Shown: positions 10,101 through 18,516, counted from the stretch's first letter. The stretch is 64,000 bases of DNA from Tamlana carrageenivorans (GCF_002893765.1 NZ_CP025938.1:62001-126000); one strand, 5' to 3'. The notes: generated from the sequence alone by a model not told the origin. Made by a program: numbers and translations.

Positions 10101-10235
10101 GATAACATTGATACCAGGAATGGGCGTGTTGTTCTCATCTGTTACAGTACCGGACACCTGATATCCGTCCTGTGCGAACAATGATATATTAAATATCATC
10201 ATTAACATTAAAGCTAGTTTAGTTTTTAAATTCAT
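7179..10235 (-). CDS. SusC/RagA-family TonB-linked outer-membrane transporter
   Basis: A 1018-residue receptor that imports oligomeric substrates across the outer membrane using TonB energy, paired with the downstream SusD-like protein. A signal peptide ends near FAQDG. A carboxypeptidase-D-like regulatory domain (about residues 25-105) is followed by the TonB-box-like DEVVVVGYG and the plug domain carrying the SusC signature around LKDASATAIYGSQGANGVI. The C-terminal 22-strand barrel ends in the aromatic F-T-F-G-L-N-L-T-F. The start follows an A/T-rich leader. The upstream region carries TGGT repeats that may bind a regulator. Confidence 0.95.
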   Translation of the reverse strand: MNLKTKLALMLMMIFNISLFAQDGYQVSGTVTDENNTPIPGINVIIAKTTTGTATDFDGGFQLEVKPGDVLQFSYIGYVSQSVKITGQKTISVVMAEDTSQLDEVVVVGYGARKKSDVTGSVSSVKSEELTAFPVLDASQALQGRAAGVDVQTNNGGEPGAPISIKIRGNTSINASSNPLIVVDGFVGANMPQAGDIESMQVLKDASATAIYGSQGANGVIMITTKKGKSGRLTVELNSTYSVQNTSNRLDLLNADDFADYQNQIRVNQGNSNAYVQDAYDTDWQDMIYRTGGTANHQLSFSGGTDKAQFYASGTYYNQDGILVNSGYERVTFLTNVDAQVTDKLKLGVNLTGGLSQKSGVTTQSNGSVTVGGDDVVTLAMRFAPDKGVYNSDGSFSTNDKIGDEVDNPYAVATQRDDDTEIENFRANIFAEYQIIDGLTFKTTFGLSSRNQFRGIYMPRTLTVTAGNGLDGRAIIDQTKMRSVLSESYLTYNKEIGKGTLTLLGGFSYQNTQNNATYNEGTGTLSDSFSYYGLYSARNLIQPTVGDIYENEREIQSVFGRINYDLNDKYLFTATVRRDGASNFAKNEKYATFPSGAIGWKVSNENFLKDSNTISNLKLRASYGATGNPSIAPYQSLALSEIIYASSGGSTVSAITPFQPANPDLKWETSIQSNFGLDLGLLNNRITLSLDYYNIDTKDLIMADSGMPQYLGFGNDQILKNVGEINNTGVEVFLTTRNIVKDDFSWTSDFVFSKNKNTVTKLNKGLDIFGNGAPSYFSVNNTYILREGEEVGLFWGYEYAGVYQGGALPDGTVAVPGAVAGDPLFVDYDESGDFSTGDRKVIGNPNPDFTWGFTNNFTFKNWDLNIFFQGSQGGEIFNMTKVQLNNGDSNTTYDYYNNAWSSTNTGSNQPRVGNNSSREMSSRFVEDGSYIRLKNLALGYNLPAKVLDNIGIERLRLSVSGQNLLTFTDYSGLDPEVSYFGAQGGANGNNLASNTTRGFDFGSYPTVRSFTFGLNLTF

Positions 10236-10270
10236 TTGTTAATTTTTTTTGTTAATAAATTACTTAGCTA

Positions 10271-10313
10271 TGGTAAACCAATCTGGTTATTTAAACTGGT
10301 GCACCAATTTGGC
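10271..10313. promoter_or_regulatory. TGGT array with UxuR/FadR-like palindrome upstream of susC
   Basis: TGGT occurs at 10271, 10284 and 10297 and TGGC at 10310, a strict 13-base spacing. Within it lie the inverted repeats TGGT-AA-ACCA (10271-10280), AACCA-ATC-TGGTT (10276-10288) and the perfect palindrome TGGTGCACCA (10297-10306). In its wider context, AAACTGGTGCACCAATTT, it resembles the GntR/FadR-type hexuronate operator AAATTGGTATACCAATTT. It lies 36-78 bases upstream of the susC start. No cognate regulator gene is in the window. The operator role is inferred. Confidence 0.55.
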
Positions 10314-10689
10314 GATGCTAATATATGTTATTATAATGTTAAAATCACAATGAAATTTAAAGAAATCTGAAAATCAACTCTAAAAAATCCTGATATAACA
10401 ATAAACAGGAGGCTTTTTTCCCATCATCATAGTAAGGTTAAGCCATTCATGCCTAGAGAGTCCCTCACTGTCTGAATCAAATAAAAATAGATTTTTAAAC
10501 TTTATAAAAAAATAAGTTAAAATTTAAATAATCATGTTTTTTGCTAAGAACCGTTAAACAAAGGAAAAATCATGAAAACAGCTACCATAGCAGTAGCAAT
10601 GTCATTAGATTTTAATACACTAAACCTTAAGCATGATTTAATAATACTACCATAAAAAAGAAGCCATTACAAAAACGCTACTACCCTAC
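10314..10689. other. Intergenic stretch between susC and pxpC
   Basis: AT-rich spacer of about 376 bases upstream of the susC operator and downstream of pxpC. A weak 5-bp stem (TCCTG/CAGGA, 10388-10410) followed on the minus strand by six T's could end the pxp operon. A 28-codon plus-strand reading frame beginning at 10572 has a purine-rich stretch before it but no recognisable content. No other structure was seen. Confidence 0.4.
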
Positions 10690-11532
10690 TCAAAAGCAGA
10701 AAATTACCTCCTGCCCCGCATATTTTTGCGCGAGACTGTTTAAGCTTGTTGGTTTTAACTGAAGTACTCTAGGATAGCCTCCTGTAGTTTGGCAATCACG
10801 CATTAAAATTATCATTTCCCCTGAAGGCGTTAGTTGCACGGTACCTGGTAAAACGGGTGAAGTTATTATAGAATCTAATTTGTTTGCGAAAGGCTCCTCC
10901 AACTGGTAGGCCATTCGGTTATTATTTTTAGATATAGTAAATGGTTTTCCTATAAGTAGTTTCTGTTGTGCTTCAGACAATAAATTAAATTCTGGACCTT
11001 TGAAAACACCCAATTGACCATGAAGAAAATCATCTTTATTTATTTTTAAACGGGCATTTTTAGGATGGCATTGACCTGAATGAGGCTCAATAGAGAGAAG
11101 ATCATTATTCCGAATCACATGACTTTGCGTAATCCCCTGATACATACTTCGGCTACGCATAACTATCTCGGATTGAAAGCCTCCTGTAACCGCCAAATAC
11201 GTTCTGATTCCACCGTTTGCTGAAGAAAAACTTAAAACATTGGAAGCTTTTATTGGTATCATTTTATAGTTAGCAATACGAGTACCATTTAATTTAGCAC
11301 GCATATCGGCTCCGGAAATACAAATAAAGGTGTCGCATTGAAATTCTAGTTTAGCACCAAGCATGGTCATTTCCAAAACTGCAGAGTCTTCGGCATTGGC
11401 GAGAATCGTATTAGCCATAAGCATGGCTTGTTTATCCATAGCCCCAGAATACGGCACACCATATTCATGAACCCCATAACGCCCCAGATCTTGAATACTA
11501 GAATACAATCCGCTATTTAAAACCTTAATCAC
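10690..11532 (-). CDS. pxpC: 5-oxoprolinase subunit PxpC (KipA-like)
   Basis: One of three subunits of the ATP-dependent prokaryotic 5-oxoprolinase, which opens 5-oxo-L-proline (pyroglutamate) to glutamate. It is 280 residues long, of the biotin-dependent carboxylase-like (AHS2/KipA) family. The N-terminal GLYSSIQDLGRYGVHEYGVP is the family's hallmark opening, and SGADMRAKLNG and PSGEMIILMRDCQTTGGYPR are further signatures. Its start overlaps the end of pxpB by 8 bases, indicating translational coupling. It is last in the operon. Confidence 0.93.
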   Translation of the reverse strand: MIKVLNSGLYSSIQDLGRYGVHEYGVPYSGAMDKQAMLMANTILANAEDSAVLEMTMLGAKLEFQCDTFICISGADMRAKLNGTRIANYKMIPIKASNVLSFSSANGGIRTYLAVTGGFQSEIVMRSRSMYQGITQSHVIRNNDLLSIEPHSGQCHPKNARLKINKDDFLHGQLGVFKGPEFNLLSEAQQKLLIGKPFTISKNNNRMAYQLEEPFANKLDSIITSPVLPGTVQLTPSGEMIILMRDCQTTGGYPRVLQLKPTSLNSLAQKYAGQEVIFCF

Positions 11533-12253
11533 TCGTCACCTCACTTTCTATTTGATACACGCCAGCATCAACCAATACTTTTATATCATTAAATTCTTTT
11601 AAGTTCACAGCATAAAACTCAATGCGATCACCAGGTACTGCAAAACAAGGCGGATTCAAATTTTCATTAAAAAAAGGAATGGGCGATTTCCCAATGATGT
11701 TCCAACCACCAGGACTTTCGGATGGATACACCCCTATTTGGTTTCCGCCAATGGCAACAGCACCTTTTTCTATAACTAATCTAGGCGTCGATTTTCTTGG
11801 CATACTTAAAGTATCATCCAAACCGCCCAAATATAAAAACCCGGGTAAAAACCCAATAAAATAAACGGTATATGTAGCTTGAATATGGCGTTTTATAATC
11901 TCTGATTTTGAAATATTTTTTACTGCTGATAGGTGCTCTAAATCTAAAGCGAAGCAATCATCGTAACAAACAGGGATTCGCCAAAGTTGTGACGTTCTTT
12001 TTTCTTCCTTTTCAGCTGAAGCATAAACACGTTTTAATCCTTCTATTTTTTGCTGAAAATTAATGGGTGTATGAAAAAGAATTAACACGGATTGATAAGC
12101 TGTACGTACCTCAGCAATATCGGCATCTTCGGCAATTCTAATTTTTGATTTAAAACCTAACACATTTTCCAGAATAGACTCTGAAATTTGATTTGGCCAT
12201 TCCACCAAAATCCCTTGTTCACCAAAGGGTTTGTACGAAAGCTTAAAACTCAT
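11525..12253 (-). CDS. pxpB: 5-oxoprolinase subunit PxpB (KipI-like)
   Basis: Second subunit of 5-oxoprolinase, 242 residues, AHS1/KipI family. Signatures are the segment VYFIGFLPGFLYLGGLD and the conserved PRLVIEKGAVAIGGNQIGVYP followed by SPGGWNIIGKSP. In Bacillus the homologue KipI also inhibits a sporulation kinase, but with pxpA and pxpC adjacent the metabolic role is the expected one here. It overlaps pxpC by 8 bases and starts 2 bases after pxpA. Confidence 0.93.
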   Translation of the reverse strand: MSFKLSYKPFGEQGILVEWPNQISESILENVLGFKSKIRIAEDADIAEVRTAYQSVLILFHTPINFQQKIEGLKRVYASAEKEEKRTSQLWRIPVCYDDCFALDLEHLSAVKNISKSEIIKRHIQATYTVYFIGFLPGFLYLGGLDDTLSMPRKSTPRLVIEKGAVAIGGNQIGVYPSESPGGWNIIGKSPIPFFNENLNPPCFAVPGDRIEFYAVNLKEFNDIKVLVDAGVYQIESEVTSD

Positions 12254-12255
12254 TT

Positions 12256-12993
12256 TTAAATAATTTGAATGCCTTTAGCGTTTAACTGCTTTGTTAGATA
12301 AGAAATTAAATGATACGATTCAGGGTTATCGCCATGCACGCAAAAAGTATCTGCTTTAATAGATTGAAAATCACCAGTAATAGTTTTCACTTTTTCTGTT
12401 GAAATCATATTAAAAACATGTTCAACCATAGTATCAGAATCGATTATCAAGGCCTTTGAGTCGCTTCTAGAAACCAATGTTAAATCAGCATTATAATTAC
12501 GATCTGCAAAGGCTTCGTACATAATAGGAATTCGATTTTCAATAGCCAATTTAGCGATTACCGAATTATAAGGCACATACAAATGCACTCGTAACATCAA
12601 ACATTTCATAACTTCAATGATTACTTGAGCAATTTTTTCATCTACAGCAGCTAAATTATACAAAGCCCCATGAGGCTTCACATGGTGAAGATTTAGATGT
12701 TCGGCCTCTAAAACTCTTATTAAATCTTTTATTTGATTTTTAATGGAGGTGTACAGGGCTACACTAGGCATATCTATAGCTTTTCTTCCAAAATGCTCTT
12801 TATCAGGAAAACTGGGGTGTGCCCCTATTTTAACACCGTGTTTTTTTGCTAATCGCGACACGGTTGTCATGGTTTCAATATCACCAGCATGACCACCACA
12901 AGCGATATTACAAGAAGAAATGAACGGCATGAGCTCGGCTTCGTTACCAAGGCCTTCGCCTACATCGGCATTAAGATCTATACGGGTTTGCAT
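12256..12993 (-). CDS. pxpA: 5-oxoprolinase subunit PxpA (LamB/YcsF family)
   Basis: Third subunit of 5-oxoprolinase, 245 residues, the LamB/YcsF TIM-barrel family. The N-terminal IDLNADVGEG is diagnostic, followed by SSCNIACGGHAGD, GAHPSFPD, HVKPHGALYN and the C-terminal FCVHGDNPE. It is separated by 2 bases from the transporter gene upstream and from pxpB downstream. The gene order transporter-pxpA-pxpB-pxpC parallels the Bacillus ycsF-ycsG-kip cluster. Confidence 0.94.
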   Translation of the reverse strand: MQTRIDLNADVGEGLGNEAELMPFISSCNIACGGHAGDIETMTTVSRLAKKHGVKIGAHPSFPDKEHFGRKAIDMPSVALYTSIKNQIKDLIRVLEAEHLNLHHVKPHGALYNLAAVDEKIAQVIIEVMKCLMLRVHLYVPYNSVIAKLAIENRIPIMYEAFADRNYNADLTLVSRSDSKALIIDSDTMVEHVFNMISTEKVKTITGDFQSIKADTFCVHGDNPESYHLISYLTKQLNAKGIQII

Positions 12994-12995
12994 GA

Positions 12996-14225
12996 TTAAA
13001 AAATATTTAAATCGAACACCTTATTTAAGGTAGCAACAGACAACAAGATACTAATAATTAAAACAATAGCACCTAATACATTTTGTTTAAAACTGTTTTT
13101 ATGTTCGCCCAATACGGCAGATTTATTCATTACCCAAATTAAAAACCCTGCAATTATAGGTAATAAAACACCATTAGTAACCTGAGCAAATTTTATAATC
13201 TCAATGGATTTAATTCCTAAAGAAGAAAAAAGAACGCCTAAAATAATAATGCTCCCCCAAATACTTTTAAATTTTATGCTACGCATATCGCTTTTCCATC
13301 CCAAACAACCACTCATCACAAAGGCAGCGGCTAATGGCGCCGTAATGGCACTTGTAATACCAGCAGCAAACAAGCCTATGTCCAAAAAATACTTAGCAAA
13401 ACTCCCAAACAAAGGCTATAATCCTTTTGCTAAATCTACAGTACTGTGTACCTCAGACGTTTGAATGGATGCTGCCGAAATCATAATACACATAGATACC
13501 ATACCGCCTAAAACTACAGCTACAATCGTATCTTTTCTGGCATATTTTAAATCGGTAGGTTTTTGCCACTTCTCCTTAACCAATGAGGCGTGTAAAAATA
13601 AGTTATATGGCACCACGGTAGTCCCTATTAAAGCGATAACGGTGAGTAAATTTTCTTTTGAAATATTTGGAATGAAGGCACCTTTAAAAAAATCGCCTAG
13701 ATTGGGTTTTGTAATAATGGCTGTTGGCAGAAAAGCCAAACTCATTAAAGTTACTAAAGCCACTAAAACCCGTTCCAGAATTTTATAATTGCCCATGTAC
13801 AATAACGAAAAAGCAATAACTCCAATTAAAACACTTAAACCATTTAAAGAGAAACCACCTATAGCCAAAATTTTTTTACCGATAATAGCCTCTAAACCCA
13901 AAACACCACCACTTATATTTCCGGCTTCGTAAGCGGCATTCCCAATAACGATGGCCGAGAGTATTAAAAGTAAAGCCAATACTTTTATTACAGGATGTTT
14001 TATTTCATCGCGAATAATTTCCGACAAGCCTTTTTGAGAAATAATACCTAATCTAGCCGACATTTCCTGTAAAACAATAGTTGCCAAAATAGACAAAACC
14101 ATAGCCCACAATAAGGAAAAACCAAATCCTACACCAGCTAAAGTGCATACCGTCACGGTTCCAGGGCCAATAAAGGCAGCTGCTACCAAAGGGCCTGGGC
14201 CAATATTTTTTAACCAGTTTTTCAA
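12996..14225 (-). pseudogene. YcsG-like NRAMP-family transporter interrupted by an in-frame TAG
   Basis: Reading from 14225, 269 codons encode an NRAMP-fold membrane protein ending AKGL. A single TAG (13416-13418) follows, and the same frame continues as PLFGSFAKYF for another 139 codons to TTGAACATT near 12996. No frameshift or deletion is present: one base change from GAG or CAG would restore about 409 residues, the family length. The usual metal motif DPGN is GPGT (residues 20-23) and the TM6 MPH motif is VPY (205-207), so it probably never moved divalent metals. With pxpABC directly downstream, the expected role is uptake of 5-oxoproline or a related compound (inference). It may be a real nonsense mutation, readthrough or a sequencing error. 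Confidence 0.8.
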
Positions 14226-14257
14226 ATGGGTGTTTGGGTGTTACCTATTTTATTGGT

Positions 14258-15379
14258 TTAATTTTTAGAAACAGCATTTAGGGAATAAATAGCAAAACTT
14301 CCTAACCAATGTCCGCCCTCATAACTATCTTCAAAAATACTAGGTAAAGAATAATTGATACTTTGGTTGGCTATATTTTTAAGATGATTAAACTCTGGTA
14401 AGTCTTCTGCTATTTTATAAAAATTCCATGCTCTAGAAAAATTCACGCCATCTAGATGTACCAAATGCCCATCGGTTCTATCAGACACTTTTCCGGGTTC
14501 TAAATTGTAGTTTTTATTTTTAAGTTCTGGCAGAAATTTATCTAACCACACTAAAAATTCGTCTTTAGACAGTAAGCGCTTCATCAAAGCGGCCTCTTCA
14601 AGACATGGTGATAAAAAATCACTTCCGCTAGGCTCCCAGCTCATCGGGCAATCTTCATCATTCATATAAAACGATTTAGCACGCTCGGCAATAGCTGATT
14701 TAAGCGCTTCGTGGTTTACGGCTTCGGCATAATCGTAAGCAAAAGACAAACCAAATGCTGTATTAGGATGCGTTCCTACGCGTAATGGATAGTTTAATTT
14801 TGGTAAAAACTCGATGTATTTTTCAGCTATTAAATCGGTTAAAGGGTGCAAGTTAGCTTCCAGTGTTCTTGCGGTATCATCATCCCAATTATGTAGCGTT
14901 TCGGCTAATTTTAACAACCAAGCCCAGCCATAAGTACGCTCGTAACTTTTATTATGCTTTCCATAAAAGTAAGCCACTTCAGCTTCAATATTTTCCTTAG
15001 ACATGTTGATTAACAAACGCTTTTTAATTTGATTGGTACCTTCTAGATTAGGAAAGTTTTTTAATAAACTTACCAAACTCCAATGACCATGAACCGCCGA
15101 ATGCCAATCGAAGCATCCATAAAATGCAGGATGTAAAACATGAGGCGCTTTTAAATCCTTATCATCTCCAAGGGTTTGCGATAATCGGTTAGGATATTCA
15201 ATATTAATACAGTGTAATGGCAACTCGGCCAATTTATTTGCATGAGCAAGGTCTAATTTTGGAACTTCTGCAATTGGAACCGGTTGTTGTGTGGTTAAAC
15301 CATATACTTCTTCTTTCTTTTTTGAAGACTGACAGCCCCAAATTATATTTAGAGCTAGTAGTGTGTATAAATATTTCAT
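14258..15379 (-). CDS. DUF2891-family lipoprotein
   Basis: About 373 residues; the ATG at 15379 puts a lipoprotein signal directly at the N-terminus (lipobox around IIWGCQSSKKKE). A start two codons earlier at 15385 is also possible. It contains the DUF2891 hallmark HPAFYGCFDWHSAVHGHW and a helical-barrel layout typical of (alpha/alpha)6 proteins, with later motifs CPMSWEPSGSDFLSPCLEEA and DGHLVHLDGVNFSRAW. The His, Glu and Asp residues suggest an enzyme, but the reaction is unknown. It is 32 bases upstream of the transporter and may be first in the pxp operon. Confidence 0.85.
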   Translation of the reverse strand: MKYLYTLLALNIIWGCQSSKKKEEVYGLTTQQPVPIAEVPKLDLAHANKLAELPLHCINIEYPNRLSQTLGDDKDLKAPHVLHPAFYGCFDWHSAVHGHWSLVSLLKNFPNLEGTNQIKKRLLINMSKENIEAEVAYFYGKHNKSYERTYGWAWLLKLAETLHNWDDDTARTLEANLHPLTDLIAEKYIEFLPKLNYPLRVGTHPNTAFGLSFAYDYAEAVNHEALKSAIAERAKSFYMNDEDCPMSWEPSGSDFLSPCLEEAALMKRLLSKDEFLVWLDKFLPELKNKNYNLEPGKVSDRTDGHLVHLDGVNFSRAWNFYKIAEDLPEFNHLKNIANQSINYSLPSIFEDSYEGGHWLGSFAIYSLNAVSKN

Positions 15380-15591
15380 AAGCATTAAAAGATTTAAAAG
15401 CCGAAACTATTAAATTAAAACACATTTATAAATAAACAACGAGAGTTTTTCATGATTAAAACATAAAAAATTTCAATTTTAAATATCTAAAAACAAAATA
15501 GTTACATTTTTTATTTCTTTTCTTTGATTTTATCACGCAACTAAATACAAAATCTCACATCTCTTAATCAAACAATTTAAAACCCAAAATC

Positions 15592-16155
15592 ATGAACAAA
15601 TCAATTTTATCAGTAAAAAGTATCTTATCTCTATGTTTAATCGGTAGCTTAATTTTTAGTTGTGATAATAACGACGATGACATTGTTTGCCAAGAGGCCT
15701 TAACAGGAGAGTTAACAGAACATGAAACAGCATTGGTTGGTGAATGGACTCTAAAAAGTATTATTTCAGACGAGGAAATTGATTTAACCGACGATGATGA
15801 AGATAACGCTAGTAAAGACATTTTTTCTCAATATGATGAATGCCTACAAGACTCGGTATACAATTTCGAATCTGATAGAGCTTTTACTTATGAGTTAGGT
15901 AAAAATGCTGCAGATTGTAAAGAACAACAAGAATTTGATGGCACTTGGAAATTAAATGAAGACCATATGCTTATTTTAGTCTCTAATTGTGTTGAATCAC
16001 GTACTTCTATTGAAATTGATGAAGAAAGCACGGAATTTTCTGTAGAAAGTACTGTAATTTTCACCGATGTTAACGACGAGAAGATGACTTTAACTATTAC
16101 CACTACTTATGAAAAAACTGCAAATGCAGATGTAGAGGAAGAAGAAGCAGAGTAG
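15592..16155 (+). CDS. Lipocalin-like lipoprotein (copy 1)
   Basis: A 187-residue predicted lipoprotein. The signal ends LIFSCDNNDDD (Cys24), followed by an acidic stretch and a small beta-rich domain beginning LVGEWTLKSI, as in the lipocalin-like families of Bacteroidota lipoproteins. Four later cysteines (VCQEALTG, DECLQD, DCKEQ, NCVES) recur in the next gene and could form disulfides. The C-terminus is very acidic (DVEEEEAE). Ligand unknown. It has its own strong terminator and is a paralogue of the following gene. Confidence 0.75.
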   Translation: MNKSILSVKSILSLCLIGSLIFSCDNNDDDIVCQEALTGELTEHETALVGEWTLKSIISDEEIDLTDDDEDNASKDIFSQYDECLQDSVYNFESDRAFTYELGKNAADCKEQQEFDGTWKLNEDHMLILVSNCVESRTSIEIDEESTEFSVESTVIFTDVNDEKMTLTITTTYEKTANADVEEEEAE

Positions 16156-16179
16156 TTCAACTTTATTTCTCCAATATTT

Positions 16180-16226
16180 AATACACTAAGCTGTTCTAAT
16201 AAAATTAGGACAGCTTAGTGTATTTT
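16180..16226 (+). terminator. Terminator after lipocalin-like copy 1
   Basis: AATACACTAAGCTGT and ACAGCTTAGTGTATT pair in a long, nearly perfect stem closed by an AT-rich loop and followed by TTTT. It separates the two paralogous lipoprotein genes into different transcripts. Confidence 0.85.
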
Positions 16227-16331
16227 AAACCTATTTAAATCTGTAAATTTGCAAAAGAATTAAATTAAGATTTTGCTTTTTTTTGAAGCGTAATGTAATC
16301 GATTATTTAAAACCATTAATTAGAAAGAATT

Positions 16332-16850
16332 ATGAAAAAGTCAGTTATATTTTTTACGGCAGTAATTTTATGTGTTTTATCATTTGGGTGTCATGAAAGC
16401 AATGATGATTTCCCTTGCGAAGAGGCTCTTACTGGAGAATTATCCGCTAAAGAATTAGATTTTAAGGGTAAATGGAAACTATCAGCTATAACATGTGATA
16501 TTCCTATCGATATTACCGATGATTCTACAGATAACCCAAGCACAAATCTTATGGCTCAATACCCATCATGCTACCGAGATAATATTTATATATTTAGCAA
16601 AGATCGAGAATACAAATTTCTTCAAGGTAGCACTTTAACCGATTGTGATGATCGCTTTGAAAACATAGGAACATGGGCGCTTAGTGACGGCAGCTTATTA
16701 ACTACAGTAACCTTCTGTTCAAGGGAGTCTTTAGATATTACTTTAGAAAATAGCGATACTGAATTCTCTAATGAATTCAACCAAACCTTAGTCGATATTA
16801 ATGGCAATAAAGTATATTTAAATATCACTAAAACATTTAAAAAAAAATAG
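16332..16850 (+). CDS. Lipocalin-like lipoprotein (copy 2)
   Basis: A 172-residue paralogue of the preceding lipoprotein. The lipobox is LSFGCHESNDD (Cys20). It shares the blocks CEEALTGEL, FKGKWKLSAI, the I-D-I/L-T-D-D stretch, the cysteines of PSCYRD, TDCDDRF and TFCSRE, and the C-terminal N-K-V-Y-L-N-I-T strand. It lacks the acidic tail of copy 1. Function unknown; the tandem arrangement indicates local duplication. Confidence 0.72.
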   Translation: MKKSVIFFTAVILCVLSFGCHESNDDFPCEEALTGELSAKELDFKGKWKLSAITCDIPIDITDDSTDNPSTNLMAQYPSCYRDNIYIFSKDREYKFLQGSTLTDCDDRFENIGTWALSDGSLLTTVTFCSRESLDITLENSDTEFSNEFNQTLVDINGNKVYLNITKTFKKK

Positions 16851-16878
16851 GGTAAATATCATAAAATCCATTATTAAA

Positions 16879-16928
16879 GCGACTGATTAACAACTGGAGA
16901 ATAATTTATGTTAGGCAGTCGTTTTTTT
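16879..16928 (+). terminator. Terminator between lipocalin-like copy 2 and yifB
   Basis: GCGACTG at 16879 pairs with CAGTCGT ending at 16921, with an inner TTAACA/TGTTA stem, and seven T's follow. It terminates the plus-strand lipoprotein gene just before the convergent yifB stop. Confidence 0.75.
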
Positions 16929-16929
16929 A

Positions 16930-18465
16930 TTACCCCAACCACCCTTCACGATCCAAACTTCTATATTGAATGGCTTCACTAATATGGGTGCCATTAATAC
17001 TTTCAGAACCGTCTAAATCGGCTATAGTTCTGGATACTTTTAAAATACGATCATAGGCTCTTGCCGAAAGATTTAATCGGTCCATGGCCGTTTTTAGTAA
17101 TTCCTTTGAAGCCCCGTCTAACCCACAGTATTTCCTAATTTGTTTGCTATTCATTTGGGCATTATAATGCACAGTTTCAGATTCGGAAAAACGCATGGTT
17201 TGAATCGCCCTAGCCTCTGTTACGCGTTTTCTAATCTCTACCGACGTTTCACTTTTGCGTTCATCAGAAAGTTTTTCAAAAGGGACTGGTGTGACTTCGA
17301 TATGTATATCAATACGATCTAACAAGGGTCCTGAAACTTTACTTAAATACCGCTGCATTTCGGCGGGGCTGGAAGTTACTGGCGCATTAGGATCGTTAAA
17401 ATAACCGCCCGGACTGGGATTCATACTGGCTACTAACATAAACGAGGAGGGATAAGTAACCGTAAATTTTGCTCTTGAAATGGTAACCTCGCGATCTTCC
17501 AACGGTTGGCGCATCACTTCTAAAACTTCGCGTTTAAATTCTGGGAGTTCGTCTAAAAATAAAACCCCGTTATGTGATAATGAAATTTCTCCAGGTTGTG
17601 GGTAACTTCCCCCACCAACCAAGGCAACATTTGATATCGTGTGATGGGGACTCCTAAAGGGCCGTTGCGCCATTAACCCTGTATCTTTCACCCGACCAAC
17701 CACCGAATGAATTTTAGTGGTTTCCAAAGCTTCATGAAGCGTCATTGGCGGCAATATACTTGGTAAGCGTTTAGCTAACATCGTTTTTCCTGCACCCGGA
17801 GGACCGATTAAAATAATGTTGTGACCTCCAGCAGCTGCAATTTCCATACAACGCTTGATGCTCTCCTGACCTTTCACATCACTAAAATCGAATTCCGGAA
17901 ACTCTAACCTTTTATTAAACTCTTCACGCGTATTAATAATGGTTTGTTCTAGCAGTTCACCTTTATCAAAGAAATTGATAACTTGTTTGATATTATCTAC
18001 GCCATAAACCTCTAAATTATCTACTATAGCAGCTTCCTTAGCATTAGAACTTGGCAAAATAAAGCCTTTAAAGCCTTCTTCCCGCGCCTTAACCGCAATA
18101 GGAAGTGCGCCTTTAATGGGGTGTATACTGCCATCTAAAGACAATTCACCCATAATCAAATACTGCTCTAAGTTTTCGGCTTTAATTTGATTGGATGCGC
18201 TTAAAATGCCTATGGCTAAAGTTAAATCGTAAGCACTGCCCTCTTTCCGCAAATCGGCAGGAGCCATATTTATGGTTATTTTTTTACCAGGGATTTTGTA
18301 ACCATTATTTTGAAGCGCTGCAGCAATACGGAAGTTACTTTCTTTTATAGCGTTGTCGGGCAATCCTACCAAATGGTAACCAATACCACCATCAACATTC
18401 ACCTCTACAGTTATAGTTGAAGCCTCAACGCCAAACACGGCGCTAGCAAATACTTTTTTAAGCAT
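16930..18465 (-). CDS. YifB/ComM-family Mg-chelatase-like AAA+ ATPase
   Basis: A 511-residue protein with an N-terminal Lon-protease-like domain (about 1-170), a central AAA+ Mg-chelatase module with Walker A GPPGAGKT near residue 220 and the Walker B-type GVLFLDELPEF, and a C-terminal helical domain (LNLSARAYDRILKVSRTIADL). Homologue ComM is a helicase promoting branch migration during natural transformation; in other bacteria the role of YifB is unsettled. Monocistronic with a plausible promoter at 18484-18515. Confidence 0.93.
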   Translation of the reverse strand: MLKKVFASAVFGVEASTITVEVNVDGGIGYHLVGLPDNAIKESNFRIAAALQNNGYKIPGKKITINMAPADLRKEGSAYDLTLAIGILSASNQIKAENLEQYLIMGELSLDGSIHPIKGALPIAVKAREEGFKGFILPSSNAKEAAIVDNLEVYGVDNIKQVINFFDKGELLEQTIINTREEFNKRLEFPEFDFSDVKGQESIKRCMEIAAAGGHNIILIGPPGAGKTMLAKRLPSILPPMTLHEALETTKIHSVVGRVKDTGLMAQRPFRSPHHTISNVALVGGGSYPQPGEISLSHNGVLFLDELPEFKREVLEVMRQPLEDREVTISRAKFTVTYPSSFMLVASMNPSPGGYFNDPNAPVTSSPAEMQRYLSKVSGPLLDRIDIHIEVTPVPFEKLSDERKSETSVEIRKRVTEARAIQTMRFSESETVHYNAQMNSKQIRKYCGLDGASKELLKTAMDRLNLSARAYDRILKVSRTIADLDGSESINGTHISEAIQYRSLDREGWLG

Positions 18466-18483
18466 AATTAAAAATTAACAGCT

Positions 18484-18515
18484 CAAATGTAAGAAAAGTA
18501 TTCCTATAAATACAA
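18484..18515 (-). promoter_or_regulatory. Promoter of yifB
   Basis: On the minus strand TTG (18513-18515) is followed 21 bases later by TACATTTG (18484-18491), matching the Bacteroidota TTG-N19-21-TAnnTTTG consensus, 19-26 bases before the start codon. Confidence 0.6.
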
Positions 18516-18516
18516 G

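Noticed and set aside
10572..10658. 28-codon plus-strand gene between susC and pxpC
   Set aside because: It has a weak purine-rich upstream stretch but no recognisable content or conservation evidence; not enough to call a gene.
13204..13788. Plus-strand frames across the NRAMP-family gene
   Set aside because: They are antisense to a transporter with clear membrane-protein motifs.
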